Part shown: positions 35,336 to 44,310 of the stretch, one piece after another
How the letters are laid out: each line of letters starts with the position of its first letter
Position numbering within the stretch: the stretch's first letter is position 1
Assembly (NCBI RefSeq): GCF_009695905.1
Contig: NZ_VUNA01000005.1
Span: forward strand, 1-64,000
Length of the DNA: 64,000 nucleotides
Direction of reading: 5' to 3'
Origin: Mogibacterium kristiansenii
GTDB lineage: Bacteria > Bacillota > Clostridia > Peptostreptococcales > Anaerovoracaceae
The notes under the pieces: model-generated
What the model was told of the DNA's origin: nothing
What the model saw: the letters and a program-made list of their open reading frames with translations, nothing else
Database searches by the model: none
Translations under genes and position numbers: made by a program

Positions 35336-36310
35336 ATGAAGAATTCATACAAAGAGATAGCAGAAAAATTGGCAGGATTGGATCACATCGTGATTCTTCC
35401 GCACGTAAACATGGATGGCGATGCCTTGGGCTCGTCATCCGCTCTTTGCGTTGCGCTGAAATCCATGGGTAAGAATGCGGTAATCGTCACCGACGAGGCG
35501 ACACCGGCGAATCTGGACTTTCTGGCGAGGAATTTGATTGTTTCCCAGCCGGACTTCCGGCCGGAAATGGCCATCATGGTGGATTGCAGCGGAATGAACC
35601 GCATTCCGGGGCGAGAGGAAATCTTTGAGACGGCCCCGGTAAAAGCAGTGATTGACCATCATGGGGTGACCGGAGAACAACCGAATTTTGATTTTGGCCG
35701 AATCGAACCGGACTCGGCGGCAACGGGAGAGATGATTGAGCTTTTGATTGAAGCGATGAATGTGGAAATCGATCTTCCGATGGCGGAGGGTATTTTTACC
35801 GCAATCACCACGGATACCGGGAATTTTCAGCATGCCAATACCACTGCGCGTACCCACGAAATGGCGGCGCAGCTGCACCGGGTGTCGGGGTTCAATTGCA
35901 AGAAAATCAGCAACCTGATTTATAACCGCAATTCCCTGCGGTCCATTCGGCTGCATTCCCTGGTGATGAGCAGTATTCAGCTGTTCGGTGAGGACAAGGT
36001 GGCCGTGGCCGCCGTGACACAGGAAATGCTCCGGGAGACCGGGTGCGAATTGAGCGAAGCGGAAGGTTTTGTGCAGGACATTATGAGCGTGGACGGCATC
36101 GAGGTGGGATGCCTGCTGAAGGAAGCGGAACCGGCGGTGATTCGATGCAGTCTCCGTTCCCGGTCCCATATCAACGTGGCGGAAGTGGCCGGTGCTTTGG
36201 GCGGCGGCGGACACGTTCTGGCGGCGGGCTGCCGAATCCGGAAACCGTTGGATGAGGCGAAGTCGATTATTACAGAGAAGTTAGTGGAGCAAGTGGAGAA
36301 AGATCAATAA
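35336..36310 (+). CDS. nrnA: DHH-family nanoRNase/pAp phosphatase
   Basis: This 324-residue DHH/DHHA1 phosphoesterase has the metal motifs HVNMDGDALGS (near residue 23), MVDCSG, and VIDHHG, and the C-terminal GGGGHVLAAGC of DHHA1. It degrades 2-5 nt RNA and pAp. It begins 1 nt after the rbfA stop. The ATG at 35336 fits the N terminus of the family; the ORF upstream lies within rbfA. Confidence 0.93.
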   Translation: MKNSYKEIAEKLAGLDHIVILPHVNMDGDALGSSSALCVALKSMGKNAVIVTDEATPANLDFLARNLIVSQPDFRPEMAIMVDCSGMNRIPGREEIFETAPVKAVIDHHGVTGEQPNFDFGRIEPDSAATGEMIELLIEAMNVEIDLPMAEGIFTAITTDTGNFQHANTTARTHEMAAQLHRVSGFNCKKISNLIYNRNSLRSIRLHSLVMSSIQLFGEDKVAVAAVTQEMLRETGCELSEAEGFVQDIMSVDGIEVGCLLKEAEPAVIRCSLRSRSHINVAEVAGALGGGGHVLAAGCRIRKPLDEAKSIITEKLVEQVEKDQ

Positions 36311-36311
36311 T

Positions 36312-37241
36312 ATGATTGAAAACGGAATCCTGAATATCAATAAGCCGGAGGGCTGGACCTCCCAGGATGTGGTGGCAAAACTTCGGGGACGGCTTCACAT
36401 TCGACGTGTGGGGCATACCGGAACGCTGGATCCCATGGCGACGGGAGTGCTTCCGGTGTGTTTTGGGAAGGCGACTCGGATTATCGAATATTACGATGAC
36501 GATTTTAAGACCTACGAAGCGGAAATGAAGCTGGGAATGGTGACAGATACTCTGGACATCACCGGCACGGTACTGGAGACGAAACCGGTGGATGTGTCGG
36601 AAGATGATGTAATTCAGACGATTGATTCTTTTAGGGGATGGATCACCCAGATTCCGCCGAAGTATTCCGCACTGAAGGTGAACGGGAAGCCGCTGTACAA
36701 ATACGCCCGAGAAGGGGTAGAGGTGGAAATCAAATCCCGGAAAATCTATGTGGAGGACATTCAGCCGGTGGAAGTGAATTTGAGAGAGAACCGGATTCTC
36801 TTTCGGGTGACCTGCTCCAAGGGAACATATATCCGCACCATCTGCGACGACATCGGGAAAAAATTGGGTTGCGGAGGCACCATGACCTCCCTTCAGCGAA
36901 CCCAATCCGGTTGTTTTCGGGTGGAAGACGCGCGGACGCTTCCGGAGATTTTGGAGATGACCGATGAGGAGCTGGAGCGCTGCGTGATTCCCATGGATGA
37001 AACGTTGGTGCACTTGGGCAGAATCGAACTGAAGAGCATGGAGTCCGTGCCGTTCTATTACAATGGTCGGGAGATTGATACCGGATACGTGAACGTGCTT
37101 GCATCGCCTGCAGTTCCGGAGGCGATGCAGGAGGAGTCCCGCTTGGGGGATAAATACCGGGTGTACGACCCGGAAGGAAAGTTCCTGGGAATTTCTTCCC
37201 TTCGGGAGAATACGTTATATCCGGAGAAGGTGATACGATAA
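36312..37241 (+). CDS. truB: tRNA pseudouridine-55 synthase
   Basis: This 309-residue enzyme has GILNINKPEGWTSQDVV at the N terminus and the catalytic Asp in GHTGTLDPMATGVL (near residue 41). The C-terminal third matches the TruB C-terminal and PUA-like region. It modifies U55 in the T-loop of tRNAs. It follows nrnA by 1 nt. Confidence 0.95.
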   Translation: MIENGILNINKPEGWTSQDVVAKLRGRLHIRRVGHTGTLDPMATGVLPVCFGKATRIIEYYDDDFKTYEAEMKLGMVTDTLDITGTVLETKPVDVSEDDVIQTIDSFRGWITQIPPKYSALKVNGKPLYKYAREGVEVEIKSRKIYVEDIQPVEVNLRENRILFRVTCSKGTYIRTICDDIGKKLGCGGTMTSLQRTQSGCFRVEDARTLPEILEMTDEELERCVIPMDETLVHLGRIELKSMESVPFYYNGREIDTGYVNVLASPAVPEAMQEESRLGDKYRVYDPEGKFLGISSLRENTLYPEKVIR

Positions 37242-37242
37242 G

Positions 37243-38166
37243 ATGAAAGTAATACGTTCATTAGACGATGTTAAGATAGATGGGCAGACGGTGGTAGCAC
37301 TGGGCAATTTCGACGGGGTTCATATCGGCCACCGGGAGATTCTCCTGAGTGCGGTACGAAAAGCAAAGCGGAACAACTGGACGCCGGTATGCTTTACCTT
37401 TTCCACGCATACCCGCAAAGAGGTGAGCCTCATCTGTACCGAGATGGAGAAAATGGCACTGCTTCAGTCCCTGGGGATTGAGGTTGTGGTGGATATTCCA
37501 TTTGACGAGAGAATTCGAAATACCTCCGCAGAGGATTTTATCCGGCGCATTCTGGGAGAGACCCTGCATGCGGCAGCAGTGTGCTGCGGATTCAATTTTC
37601 GGTTCGGAAAGAAAGCGGCCGGGGATGTGGATTTGATGCAAAGCCTGGGCCGGGACCTGGGAATGGAGGTTTTGGTAAATGAGCCGGTGTATGTTGATGA
37701 TATGGTGGTCAGCTCCACCTTGGTTCGCCGATTGATTACGGAAGGGGATATGGAACGGGCATCGGTTTGCCTGGGCCGGAACTTCTACTGCACCGGAAAG
37801 GTGATTCCCGGCAAGCAGCTGGGGGGCCGAATCGGTTTCCCGACGGCCAACGTGGTGTTCGAAGCCTACCGAATCGCGCCGCCCAACGGGGTCTATTACA
37901 CATTGGCGGAAATCGACGGCGTCAAATATCCGGGGATTACCGATGTGGGGGTAAAACCAACAGTCGGGGAGTTTGAGAAATCCATCGAGACCCACGTGTA
38001 CGGACTGAATCGGGATTTGTACGGTAAAAATATCCGGATTGAGTTCTTGAAGTGGGAGCGGCCGGAGATGAAATTCGGTTCCGTAGAAGAGCTGCGGGAG
38101 CGGATTGCGTCGGATTGTGAAAAGGGGCGGCAGTACCATCGGGCGCACGGATTCCCGGAACTGTAA
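37243..38166 (+). CDS. ribF: Riboflavin kinase/FAD synthetase
   Basis: This 307-residue bifunctional enzyme has an N-terminal nucleotidyltransferase part (GNFDGVHIGHREIL, then VSSTLVRRLI) and a C-terminal riboflavin kinase part (GRIGFPTANV, then PPNGVYYTLAEI). It makes FMN and FAD. It starts 1 nt after truB, the usual order in Bacillota. Confidence 0.95.
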   Translation: MKVIRSLDDVKIDGQTVVALGNFDGVHIGHREILLSAVRKAKRNNWTPVCFTFSTHTRKEVSLICTEMEKMALLQSLGIEVVVDIPFDERIRNTSAEDFIRRILGETLHAAAVCCGFNFRFGKKAAGDVDLMQSLGRDLGMEVLVNEPVYVDDMVVSSTLVRRLITEGDMERASVCLGRNFYCTGKVIPGKQLGGRIGFPTANVVFEAYRIAPPNGVYYTLAEIDGVKYPGITDVGVKPTVGEFEKSIETHVYGLNRDLYGKNIRIEFLKWERPEMKFGSVEELRERIASDCEKGRQYHRAHGFPEL

Positions 38167-38212
38167 GCATGGAGAGATCCCGAAAATACTTTTAGCAGGA
38201 GTTAAATTATAG

Positions 38213-39058
38213 ATGATACAGGAAATCGGCGATAGAATATTTGATAATCACTACAGACCGGACATTCGGATGCGGGCAGAGGATGAGCTGTTTCTCTTCG
38301 ATGAGAAGAGCGGCGAAATCGGCATGAGGGAGTCCGAGGACGGAATGCTGGAGATTCCAAAAGCGGGAGATGCAGGTCTTACGGAAGAGGAGTGCGTCTA
38401 CCTGTTCTCCATTGACGATACCCGGTTCTTTATGCCAAAGAGCGAATGCAGCGTTTCCCTGCCGGCGGGCTACGAGTATCGGTCTCCTCGGGTTCTCCGA
38501 AAGGGAAAACCGAAAGACCTGTGCTTTGCAGCCATGACGGCGGGGCACCTGAATGCGTGGTACAAAAACAATCGGATGTGCGGAAGATGCGGAACCCGGA
38601 CGGAATACGGCGAGAAGGAACGCTTGATGCGCTGTCCGAAGTGCGGAAATCTTATTTTTCCCCGAATTAACCCGGCGGTAACGGTGGCGGTAACCCATGA
38701 GGATAAGCTGCTGGTATCCCGTTACAACGGCAGAAAGCAGACCAACTTGTATGCACTGATTGCCGGCTTCGTGGAAATCGGGGAGTCCGCAGAGGAATGC
38801 GTGGCCCGGGAGGTCATGGAAGAAGTGGGACTTAAGGTCAAGAACATCCGATACTACGGATCCCAGCCGTGGGGTTTTGCGGGAAACTTGCAAATCGGCT
38901 ACACCGCAGAGGTGGACGGGGACGACCGCATCGTCCTGGACCGCGAGGAGCTGGAAACCGCTTTCTTCATTTCCCGAGAGGAACTGGAAATGAACCCGGT
39001 TCGGCCGGCGCTGACACAGGAAATGATCGAAGCGTTCCGGTTGGGGAAGATTCGGTAG
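38213..39058 (+). CDS. nudC: NAD+ diphosphatase/Nudix hydrolase NudC type
   Basis: This 281-residue protein has a four-Cys zinc ribbon (CGRCG ... CPKCG, about residues 123-145) and a complete Nudix box GX5EX7REVMEEVG near residue 185, plus the NudC-type SQPWGFAGNL after it (SQPWPFPxS in the canonical family, here altered to GFAGN). NudC splits NADH and removes NAD caps from RNA. It lies 46 bp behind ribF and may be cotranscribed. Confidence 0.88.
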   Translation: MIQEIGDRIFDNHYRPDIRMRAEDELFLFDEKSGEIGMRESEDGMLEIPKAGDAGLTEEECVYLFSIDDTRFFMPKSECSVSLPAGYEYRSPRVLRKGKPKDLCFAAMTAGHLNAWYKNNRMCGRCGTRTEYGEKERLMRCPKCGNLIFPRINPAVTVAVTHEDKLLVSRYNGRKQTNLYALIAGFVEIGESAEECVAREVMEEVGLKVKNIRYYGSQPWGFAGNLQIGYTAEVDGDDRIVLDREELETAFFISREELEMNPVRPALTQEMIEAFRLGKIR

Positions 39059-39091
39059 AGGAAAGGAGGAGTAATTACAAAGTATAGGTAA

Positions 39092-39361
39092 TTGCACGAT
39101 AACGTGACTAAGCGGAATCTATTGATAGCTCTGGTAATGTTTGGATGCCTTATCCCAATTCTATGTATCCTTGGATGCACCGGGGTTATACAAAACGGAA
39201 GACTATTGTCATCTTTAATAAAAGTACTTTTAGTTTGTATTTTTGTTTGTATTTTTGTTGTTGCAGGAATTTATTTTTTCAAATTTAAAAATTGTAGTTG
39301 TCCCATGCTTGCGGCAATAGTTGCTGCATTCGCTTGTGCGTTTGCACTTGTTGTAAAGTGA
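39092..39361 (+). CDS. Possible small membrane protein
   Basis: Up to 89 residues with three hydrophobic stretches (NLLIALVMFGCLIPILCIL; VLLVCIFVCIFVVAGIYFF; MLAAIVAAFACAFALVV) and five to six Cys. The start is unclear: TTG 39092 and GTG 39104 are in frame, but the clear GGAGG (39064-39069) is 20 or more nt away. Base composition is more A/T than in the neighbours. No family recognised. Confidence 0.4.
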   Translation: MHDNVTKRNLLIALVMFGCLIPILCILGCTGVIQNGRLLSSLIKVLLVCIFVCIFVVAGIYFFKFKNCSCPMLAAIVAAFACAFALVVK

Positions 39362-39430
39362 AGAGCTTTTTTCTCCGTCATGTCCCGCCAATACGACCCA
39401 GATGTTCGGTCTGTCGACGCCAAAGACTGA

Positions 39431-39490
39431 AAGACCCTGCATCCGTAATGCAATCACATCTTCAAGATTGCATTACGGATGCAGGGTCTT
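39431..39490. repeat. Perfect 25-bp inverted repeat (large hairpin)
   Basis: The arms 39431-39455 and 39466-39490 are exact complements (AAGACCCTGCATCCG... and ...CGGATGCAGGGTCTT) with a 10-base loop. There is no T run on either side, so it is not a plain terminator. It stands between the small membrane ORF and the 86-bp repeat array. Confidence 0.85.
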
Positions 39491-39507
39491 ACCTTTTGCC
39501 CCAGAAG

Positions 39508-39918
39508 CGACCAAGTCCCCCGGGAGAATTTCCTCGGAAGCGACCAAGACTTGGTGCAAGAAAGTCGGGAAACGCATTGATTGCGTCGGCGATGCACCAA
39601 GTCCATCGAGGAAAATGCCTCGGAACCGGCTGAGACTTGGTGCAAGAAAGCCTGGAAAGGCATTGACTGCGTCGACAATGCACCAAGTCCCTCGGGAGAA
39701 TTTCCTCGGAAGCGACCAAGACTTGGTGCAAGAAAGCCGGGAAACGCATTGACTGCGTCGACAATGCACCAAGTCCATCGAGGAAAATGCCTCGGAATCG
39801 GCGGGGACTTGGTGCAAGAAAGTCGGAAAACGCATTGATTGCGTTGGCGATGCACCAAGTCCCCCGGGAGAATTTCCCCGGAAGCGATCAAGACTTGGTG
39901 CAAGAAAGCCTGGAAAGG
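39508..39918. repeat. Tandem array, 86-bp period, hairpin-forming
   Basis: The element ACTTGGTGCA recurs at 39549, 39635, 39721, 39807 and 39893, exactly 86 bp apart. Each unit pairs ACTTGGTGCA with a downstream TGCACCAAGT and then holds a short CGAGG/CCTCG or CCGGG/CCCGG-type hairpin. The linker alternates between two versions (TCGAGGAAAATGCCTCGG and CGGGAGAATTTCCTCGG), so the higher order is 172 bp. A partial unit leads in at 39508. The last copy stops at base 39918, directly against the stop codon of the permease gene (39919-39921). Confidence 0.9.
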
Positions 39919-42849
39919 CTATTCGATGCTCTTCAAGGACTCCGTCATGCTGATGTTCTCCAGCCGTCGGGACATGGCAATGCTCACGATGAAGGCAAAG
40001 ACGAAGGTGAGAATCACTGCCAGAGCGTAGCTGAATCCGGTGATCCGAGTATCGAAGGAAATCAGATCTATGTTAATCCGGCTGATGATGAATCCCAGAA
40101 GAATCCGCCCCAGTCCCAAGCCCAGCAGAGCACTGATTCCGGTGAGAAAAATGTTCTCCCGGAAGACGTAGGCGGCGGTTTCGCCTTTTCGGAAGCCCAG
40201 CACCTTGATGGTGGCAATCTCCCGGATTCGCTCGGTGATGTTGATATTGGTCAGGTTGTACAGCACGATGAAGGCCAGTGCGCCGGCGGAGAGAACCACC
40301 ACCAGAACGATAGCATTCAAACTCTTCATCATGTTGTTGACCCGGTCCCTCATATCTATGTTGATGGATACCGCGGCCACCTCATCCCGCTTGAGAAGTT
40401 TGGTGGCGGATTGGTGCACGGACTTGTCGCTGCCGGTGGCAGTGCGAACCATGGCGGATTTGATGGATGCCGCGGTTCCGAACAGGTCTCGGTAGGTATC
40501 CGGTGTGATGTACACGTAGTTGTAGATGTAGTTTTCGCAGATTCCGCTGATTTTCACCTTGCCTTGGTGATAATCATCGTCCCGGAGGGTGATTTCATCT
40601 CCCACGGAGAGATTGTAGTTGCGTGCCAGCTTCTTACAGATGACCGCCTGACCTTTACCCGGATAGGAAATGGATTTGCCGGCGTGGTTGTGGAGATCCA
40701 CGAACTGCCGGAAGCCCTTGGATTCCGCTGCAATCAGGATGATGGATTTTACCTGATCGCCGTGGAGGATGTCGGCACTGTTTTTATGGACAAAGAGAAT
40801 ATCCTTGTAGGCGCCGTCGTTATTCTTGCGGAATGTTTTTTGCTTTTCGGCGGTCATGTTTTTATCGAACGTCACATCGTAATCGTATTTCTGAATTTCG
40901 TCGAACTGGAAATTCACCACATTCTGGATGGAATCCCGAATGCCCAGACCGGCCACCAGAAGGGCGGTGCAGCCGCTGATGCCGATGAGCATCATGAGAA
41001 AACGTTTTTTGTAGCGGAAGATATTCCGGAAGGTGACTTTCTGAAGGAAGCTGAACCGGTTCCACAGAAATCCGATTCGTTCCAAAAGAATTCGTTTTCC
41101 GTTCTTCGGTGCCCGAGGCCGAATCAGCTGTGCCGGGACTTCCCGGAAATCCCCCAGACAAGGAAGCAGAGTGGCACTGACGGCGCAAAGCAGGGAAACC
41201 CCCACCGCCGCAGCGGACAGCTTCGGGCTGAGTACGTATTTAAGGTTGGCATTGAAGTCGTACATCATGCCGTAGGCTTTCCAGATCACCCTCGGGAAAA
41301 TATAAGCGCCGGCGAAAAGTCCGGTAACGGCGCCCAATAGGGAAGCACTGCAGGAATAGAACAGGTATTTTCCGATGATGGAAGAATTGCTGTACCCCAG
41401 TGCCTTCAGCACACCGATTTCCGTCCGCTGGGCATCCACCATTCGGGTCATGGTGGTCATGCACACCAGGGCGGCGACCAGGAAAAAGAAAATCGGGAAG
41501 ACCTTGCAGATTCCGTCTACGATGGAGGAATCGCTGTCGAAACATGCGTATCCTGTATTGGTATTTCGGTCTAGCACGTAGGTATCCGCTTTATCGATTT
41601 CGGCAATTTTCTTCTTACCGTCGTCCAGCTTCTCCTTGGCATCCGCCAACTGATCTTCTGCCTCGCGGAATTCCTTGTTGACCGTGGCAACGGCTTCGTT
41701 ATATTTCGTGAAGCCTTTTTTCAGTTCCTGATTGCCCGCCTTGATTTTCCCTTTGCCTTTCTTCACCAGTAGAAGACCATCTTGGATCTTCCGCTTCTGC
41801 CCCTGAAGCTGCTGCTTCTGCGCCAGAAGCCGATCCACCGGCGCGCCTGCCGCCTTGCTCTGTTCGATAGCGGCGTTCACCTGCCGAATTCCGCTGTCTA
41901 CCTTCTTCAGATTGGATTTCAGAGATTTTTCCTTGCTGTTCAGCTCCTTGCTCTTCTTCTGAAGCTTCGCCTTGCTGTTCGTCAGTTTCTGATGGCTGTC
42001 CCGGAGCTTCTGTTGGGTGTCCGCCTTTTCTTTTAGGAAATCGTTATAATTCTTCTCGTACTTGGCTTTGTTCTTTTCCCATTTTCGAGTGGCTTTGGCC
42101 ACAATATCCTTGTATCGAATTTCCGCCCGCTCTTCAAGAATATCCTCCATTCCGGCGTTGTTGGCATCGATATAATTCTTGTACTTCTTGGAGTAAATCG
42201 GGTAGTTCTTCTTCAGCTTCACGTCAATCCGGGTGAAAACATCCGTATCGAAGGCATCCCGGTTCATGTATACGAAGCCGGAAACCTTTCCATCGCCCAA
42301 GGAGGTGGTACCCCGCTCAAAGTTCAGGTACACCGGCGAGGTGACGGTGCCCACCACCTTCAACTCCTTCCGATAAAACAAATTTCGGGTACTCTTGCTG
42401 TTCCGGGGGGAGATCACGATTTTCTTTCCAATCAGGTCATTTCCAAGATTGTGATCCACCACGCATTCATCCTTTGTCTTCGGCAGGCGTCCCTTCATCA
42501 GGTGGATGGTATTGACCTTTGAGGTGATGGAATGGAAGCGGAGCACCTTATCGGATGCTTGCCCTTCGTAGTGAAAGAGTACGTCTTCCGTGACGGAACC
42601 TTCCGCCGCTTCCACCTCATTCTGCCGGGCGACGGCATCTACATCCTTTTCCGTTAACCCAAGGGTGGACTGAAGCTGATAGTCGTACATCTTGTTTTTT
42701 TTCAAGTATTCATTGGCAGTAGCCACCATGGCCGGTTTGGTGGATTTCAGACCGCAGAAAAACCCCACGCCAAGCATGACGATTGCCAGGATGGCCAGAT
42801 ATCTTCCCAGACTGGAACGTATTTCTCGCAATGTTGATTTTTTCAGCAT
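39919..42849 (-). CDS. FtsX-like ABC transporter permease with coiled-coil extracellular domain
   Basis: This 976-residue protein begins with a membrane anchor (YLAILAIVMLGVGFFCG) and has two FtsX/MacB_PCD modules. The first FtsX block is near residues 450-570 (IFFFLVAALVCMTTMTRMV...GVLKALGYS), the second near the C terminus (VVVLSAGALAFIVLYNLTNINITERIREIATIKVLGF). Between residues about 255 and 440 is a Lys/Gln/Glu-rich coiled coil. Such permeases pair with a LolD/MacB-type ATPase and export peptides, lipids or antibiotics, or sense them. The partner ATPase ends 9 nt upstream. The gene ends at the 86-bp repeat array. Confidence 0.88.
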   Translation of the reverse strand: MLKKSTLREIRSSLGRYLAILAIVMLGVGFFCGLKSTKPAMVATANEYLKKNKMYDYQLQSTLGLTEKDVDAVARQNEVEAAEGSVTEDVLFHYEGQASDKVLRFHSITSKVNTIHLMKGRLPKTKDECVVDHNLGNDLIGKKIVISPRNSKSTRNLFYRKELKVVGTVTSPVYLNFERGTTSLGDGKVSGFVYMNRDAFDTDVFTRIDVKLKKNYPIYSKKYKNYIDANNAGMEDILEERAEIRYKDIVAKATRKWEKNKAKYEKNYNDFLKEKADTQQKLRDSHQKLTNSKAKLQKKSKELNSKEKSLKSNLKKVDSGIRQVNAAIEQSKAAGAPVDRLLAQKQQLQGQKRKIQDGLLLVKKGKGKIKAGNQELKKGFTKYNEAVATVNKEFREAEDQLADAKEKLDDGKKKIAEIDKADTYVLDRNTNTGYACFDSDSSIVDGICKVFPIFFFLVAALVCMTTMTRMVDAQRTEIGVLKALGYSNSSIIGKYLFYSCSASLLGAVTGLFAGAYIFPRVIWKAYGMMYDFNANLKYVLSPKLSAAAVGVSLLCAVSATLLPCLGDFREVPAQLIRPRAPKNGKRILLERIGFLWNRFSFLQKVTFRNIFRYKKRFLMMLIGISGCTALLVAGLGIRDSIQNVVNFQFDEIQKYDYDVTFDKNMTAEKQKTFRKNNDGAYKDILFVHKNSADILHGDQVKSIILIAAESKGFRQFVDLHNHAGKSISYPGKGQAVICKKLARNYNLSVGDEITLRDDDYHQGKVKISGICENYIYNYVYITPDTYRDLFGTAASIKSAMVRTATGSDKSVHQSATKLLKRDEVAAVSINIDMRDRVNNMMKSLNAIVLVVVLSAGALAFIVLYNLTNINITERIREIATIKVLGFRKGETAAYVFRENIFLTGISALLGLGLGRILLGFIISRINIDLISFDTRITGFSYALAVILTFVFAFIVSIAMSRRLENISMTESLKSIE

Positions 42850-42858
42850 TTTTCTGTC

Positions 42859-43563
42859 CTACCATTCTATGTCTTCCACCGGGGTGATGTGCTCGTTCTT
42901 CTCTACCGAAGAGATGTGCCCATTTTTGATGTGGATAATTCGATCGGCCATAGCGGTGAGGGCGGTGTTGTGGGTGATGATGACCACCGTCATGCCCTGC
43001 TGCCGGCTGGTATCCTGAAGCAGTTTCAGGATGGACTTTCCCGTGTTGTAATCCAGCGCACCGGTAGGTTCATCGCACAGCAGAAGTTTCGGATTCTTCG
43101 CCAGCGCCCGGGCGATGGCCACCCGCTGCTGCTCGCCGCCGGAGAGCTGGGCCGGAAAGTTCCCCAGGCGGTCCTTCAGTCCCACCTTGGTCAGTGTTTC
43201 TTCCGCATCCAAAGGATCCCGGCAAATCTGAGTGGCCAGGGATACATTCTCCAGAGCAGTGAGGTTTGGAATCAAATTATAGAATTGGAAGACGAAACCG
43301 ATTTCGTATCGGCGGTAGTCCGTCAGTTCCCGCCGGCTGTACCGGGAAATATCCTTTCCGTCCAGAAGAACCTGTCCGTCGGACAGGGTATCCATACCTC
43401 CCAGGATGTTCAGCAAGGTGGTTTTGCCGGCGCCGGATGCCCCTACAATCACACAAACTTCGCCTTTCTCTATTTCAAATGTGGCGTCGTGGAGGGCTTC
43501 AATCAGCACCTCCCCCATGCGGTACACCTTCTTTACATTTTTGAATTCAACATAGGATCCCAT
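42859..43563 (-). CDS. ABC transporter ATP-binding protein, LolD/MacB type
   Basis: This 234-residue ATPase has Walker [14 protein letters not shown]-loop [18 protein letters not shown], signature [15 protein letters not shown], Walker [13 protein letters not shown] and H-loop IITHN. It is the partner of the FtsX-like permease that follows 9 nt later. I take ATG 43563 (AAGGAAGGAG, 6 nt upstream). The same frame stays open far upstream through the 96-bp repeats, which would add 228 residues of 32-residue repeats; that is an effect of the repeat period being a multiple of three. Confidence 0.92.
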   Translation of the reverse strand: MGSYVEFKNVKKVYRMGEVLIEALHDATFEIEKGEVCVIVGASGAGKTTLLNILGGMDTLSDGQVLLDGKDISRYSRRELTDYRRYEIGFVFQFYNLIPNLTALENVSLATQICRDPLDAEETLTKVGLKDRLGNFPAQLSGGEQQRVAIARALAKNPKLLLCDEPTGALDYNTGKSILKLLQDTSRQQGMTVVIITHNTALTAMADRIIHIKNGHISSVEKNEHITPVEDIEW

Positions 43564-43665
43564 AGGCGATCTCCTTCCTTTGTACGTATATGGTAGCATA
43601 GCGCGGTGGTCATCGCTACCGGAAATCGATGACGGACGAATGATTTTTTTATTCGGCTTTCCGGG

Positions 43666-44170
43666 GCAGCGAGCGCGAACTTTTCCGGAGCGCGGGCCGG
43701 CCGGTGATGATTTCCGGGGCGGTGGTTCGCGCTCGGAAACGGAAAACAAAGGGTTAGGGGGGAGGCGAGCGCGAACTTTTCTGGAGCGCGGGCCGGCCGG
43801 TGATGATTTCCGGGGCAGTGGTTCGCGCCCGGAAACGGAAAACAAAGGGTTAGGGGGGAGGCGAGCGCGAACTTTTCCAGAGCCCGGGCTGGCCGTTCCT
43901 GATTTCCGGGGCAGTGGTTCGCGCCCGGAAACGGAAAACAAAGGGTTAGGGGGGAGGCGAGCGCGAACTTTTTCGGAACCTGGGCCGGCCGGTGATGATT
44001 TCCGGGGCGGTGGTTCGCGCTCGGAAACGGAAAATAAAGGCTTAGGGGGGAGGCGAGCGCGAACTTTTCCGGAGCGCGGGCCGGCCGGTGATGATTTCCG
44101 GGGTAGTGGTTCGCGCTCGGAAACGGAAAACAAAGGCTTAGAGGAGAGGCGAGCGCGAACCATGCCGGAA
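43666..44170. repeat. Tandem array, 96-bp period, G+C-rich
   Basis: GAGCGCGAAC recurs at 43671, 43767, 43863, 43959, 44055 and 44151, exactly 96 bp apart: five full units and the first bases of a sixth. Each unit pairs GAGCGCGAAC with GTTCGCGCTC 54 bp downstream and holds a GGCCGGCC palindrome between the arms, then GGAAACGGAAAAC and a G-run (TTAGGGGGGAGG). Units differ by a few substitutions and no indels. The array lies upstream of the ABC ATPase gene. Because 96 is a multiple of three, frames stay open on both strands. Confidence 0.92.
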
Positions 44171-44240
44171 GGAGTCACTGATATAGGAAATTTAAAAAGG
44201 AAAAAACATTGCAAAAAAAGTGAAGAACCAAAAAAGTGAA

Positions 44241-44283
44241 GAACCAAAATAATCCCTGCGGAGCGAGTCCACAGGGATGGTTC
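44241..44283 (-). terminator. Terminator of nadA
   Basis: On the minus strand GAACC-ATCCCTG pairs with CAGGGAT-...-GGTTC; a TTATTTTGG stretch follows the inner stem. Located 30-70 nt after the nadA stop. Confidence 0.65.
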
Positions 44284-44310
44284 GTGCCTTCAAACGGGTC
44301 CAATCGGAAT

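Larger units (their letters stand above)
43564..44310. other. Intergenic region between ABC ATPase and nadA, 747 bp
   Basis: It holds the ABC operon's ribosome site and presumed promoter (43564-43660, no strong -35/-10 pair seen), the 96-bp array, and the nadA terminator. No ordinary gene is supported. Confidence 0.6.

Noticed and set aside
39454-39903. Several overlapping ORFs on both strands across the 86-bp array
   Set aside because: Repeat-derived, frames shift from unit to unit since 86 is not a multiple of three, and no start has a ribosome site.
39508-39918. CRISPR array
   Set aside because: The complete 86-bp unit, not only a 25-40 bp repeat, is conserved; no unique spacers and no cas genes.
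39787-41340. Rightward 517-residue ORF opposite the FtsX-like permease
   Set aside because: Begins in the repeat array and runs antisense to a recognised gene; no ribosome site.
43580-44239. Rightward 219-residue ORF across the 96-bp array
   Set aside because: Open only because of the repeat period; no ribosome site, and G+C-rich low-complexity product on the strand opposite to the also open leftward frame.
43564-44247. N-terminal extension of the ABC ATPase frame (228 residues of 32-residue repeats)
   Set aside because: A clear ribosome site and family-typical N terminus place the start at 43563. The open frame upstream follows from the 96-bp period being a multiple of three. No ribosome site was seen at 44247.
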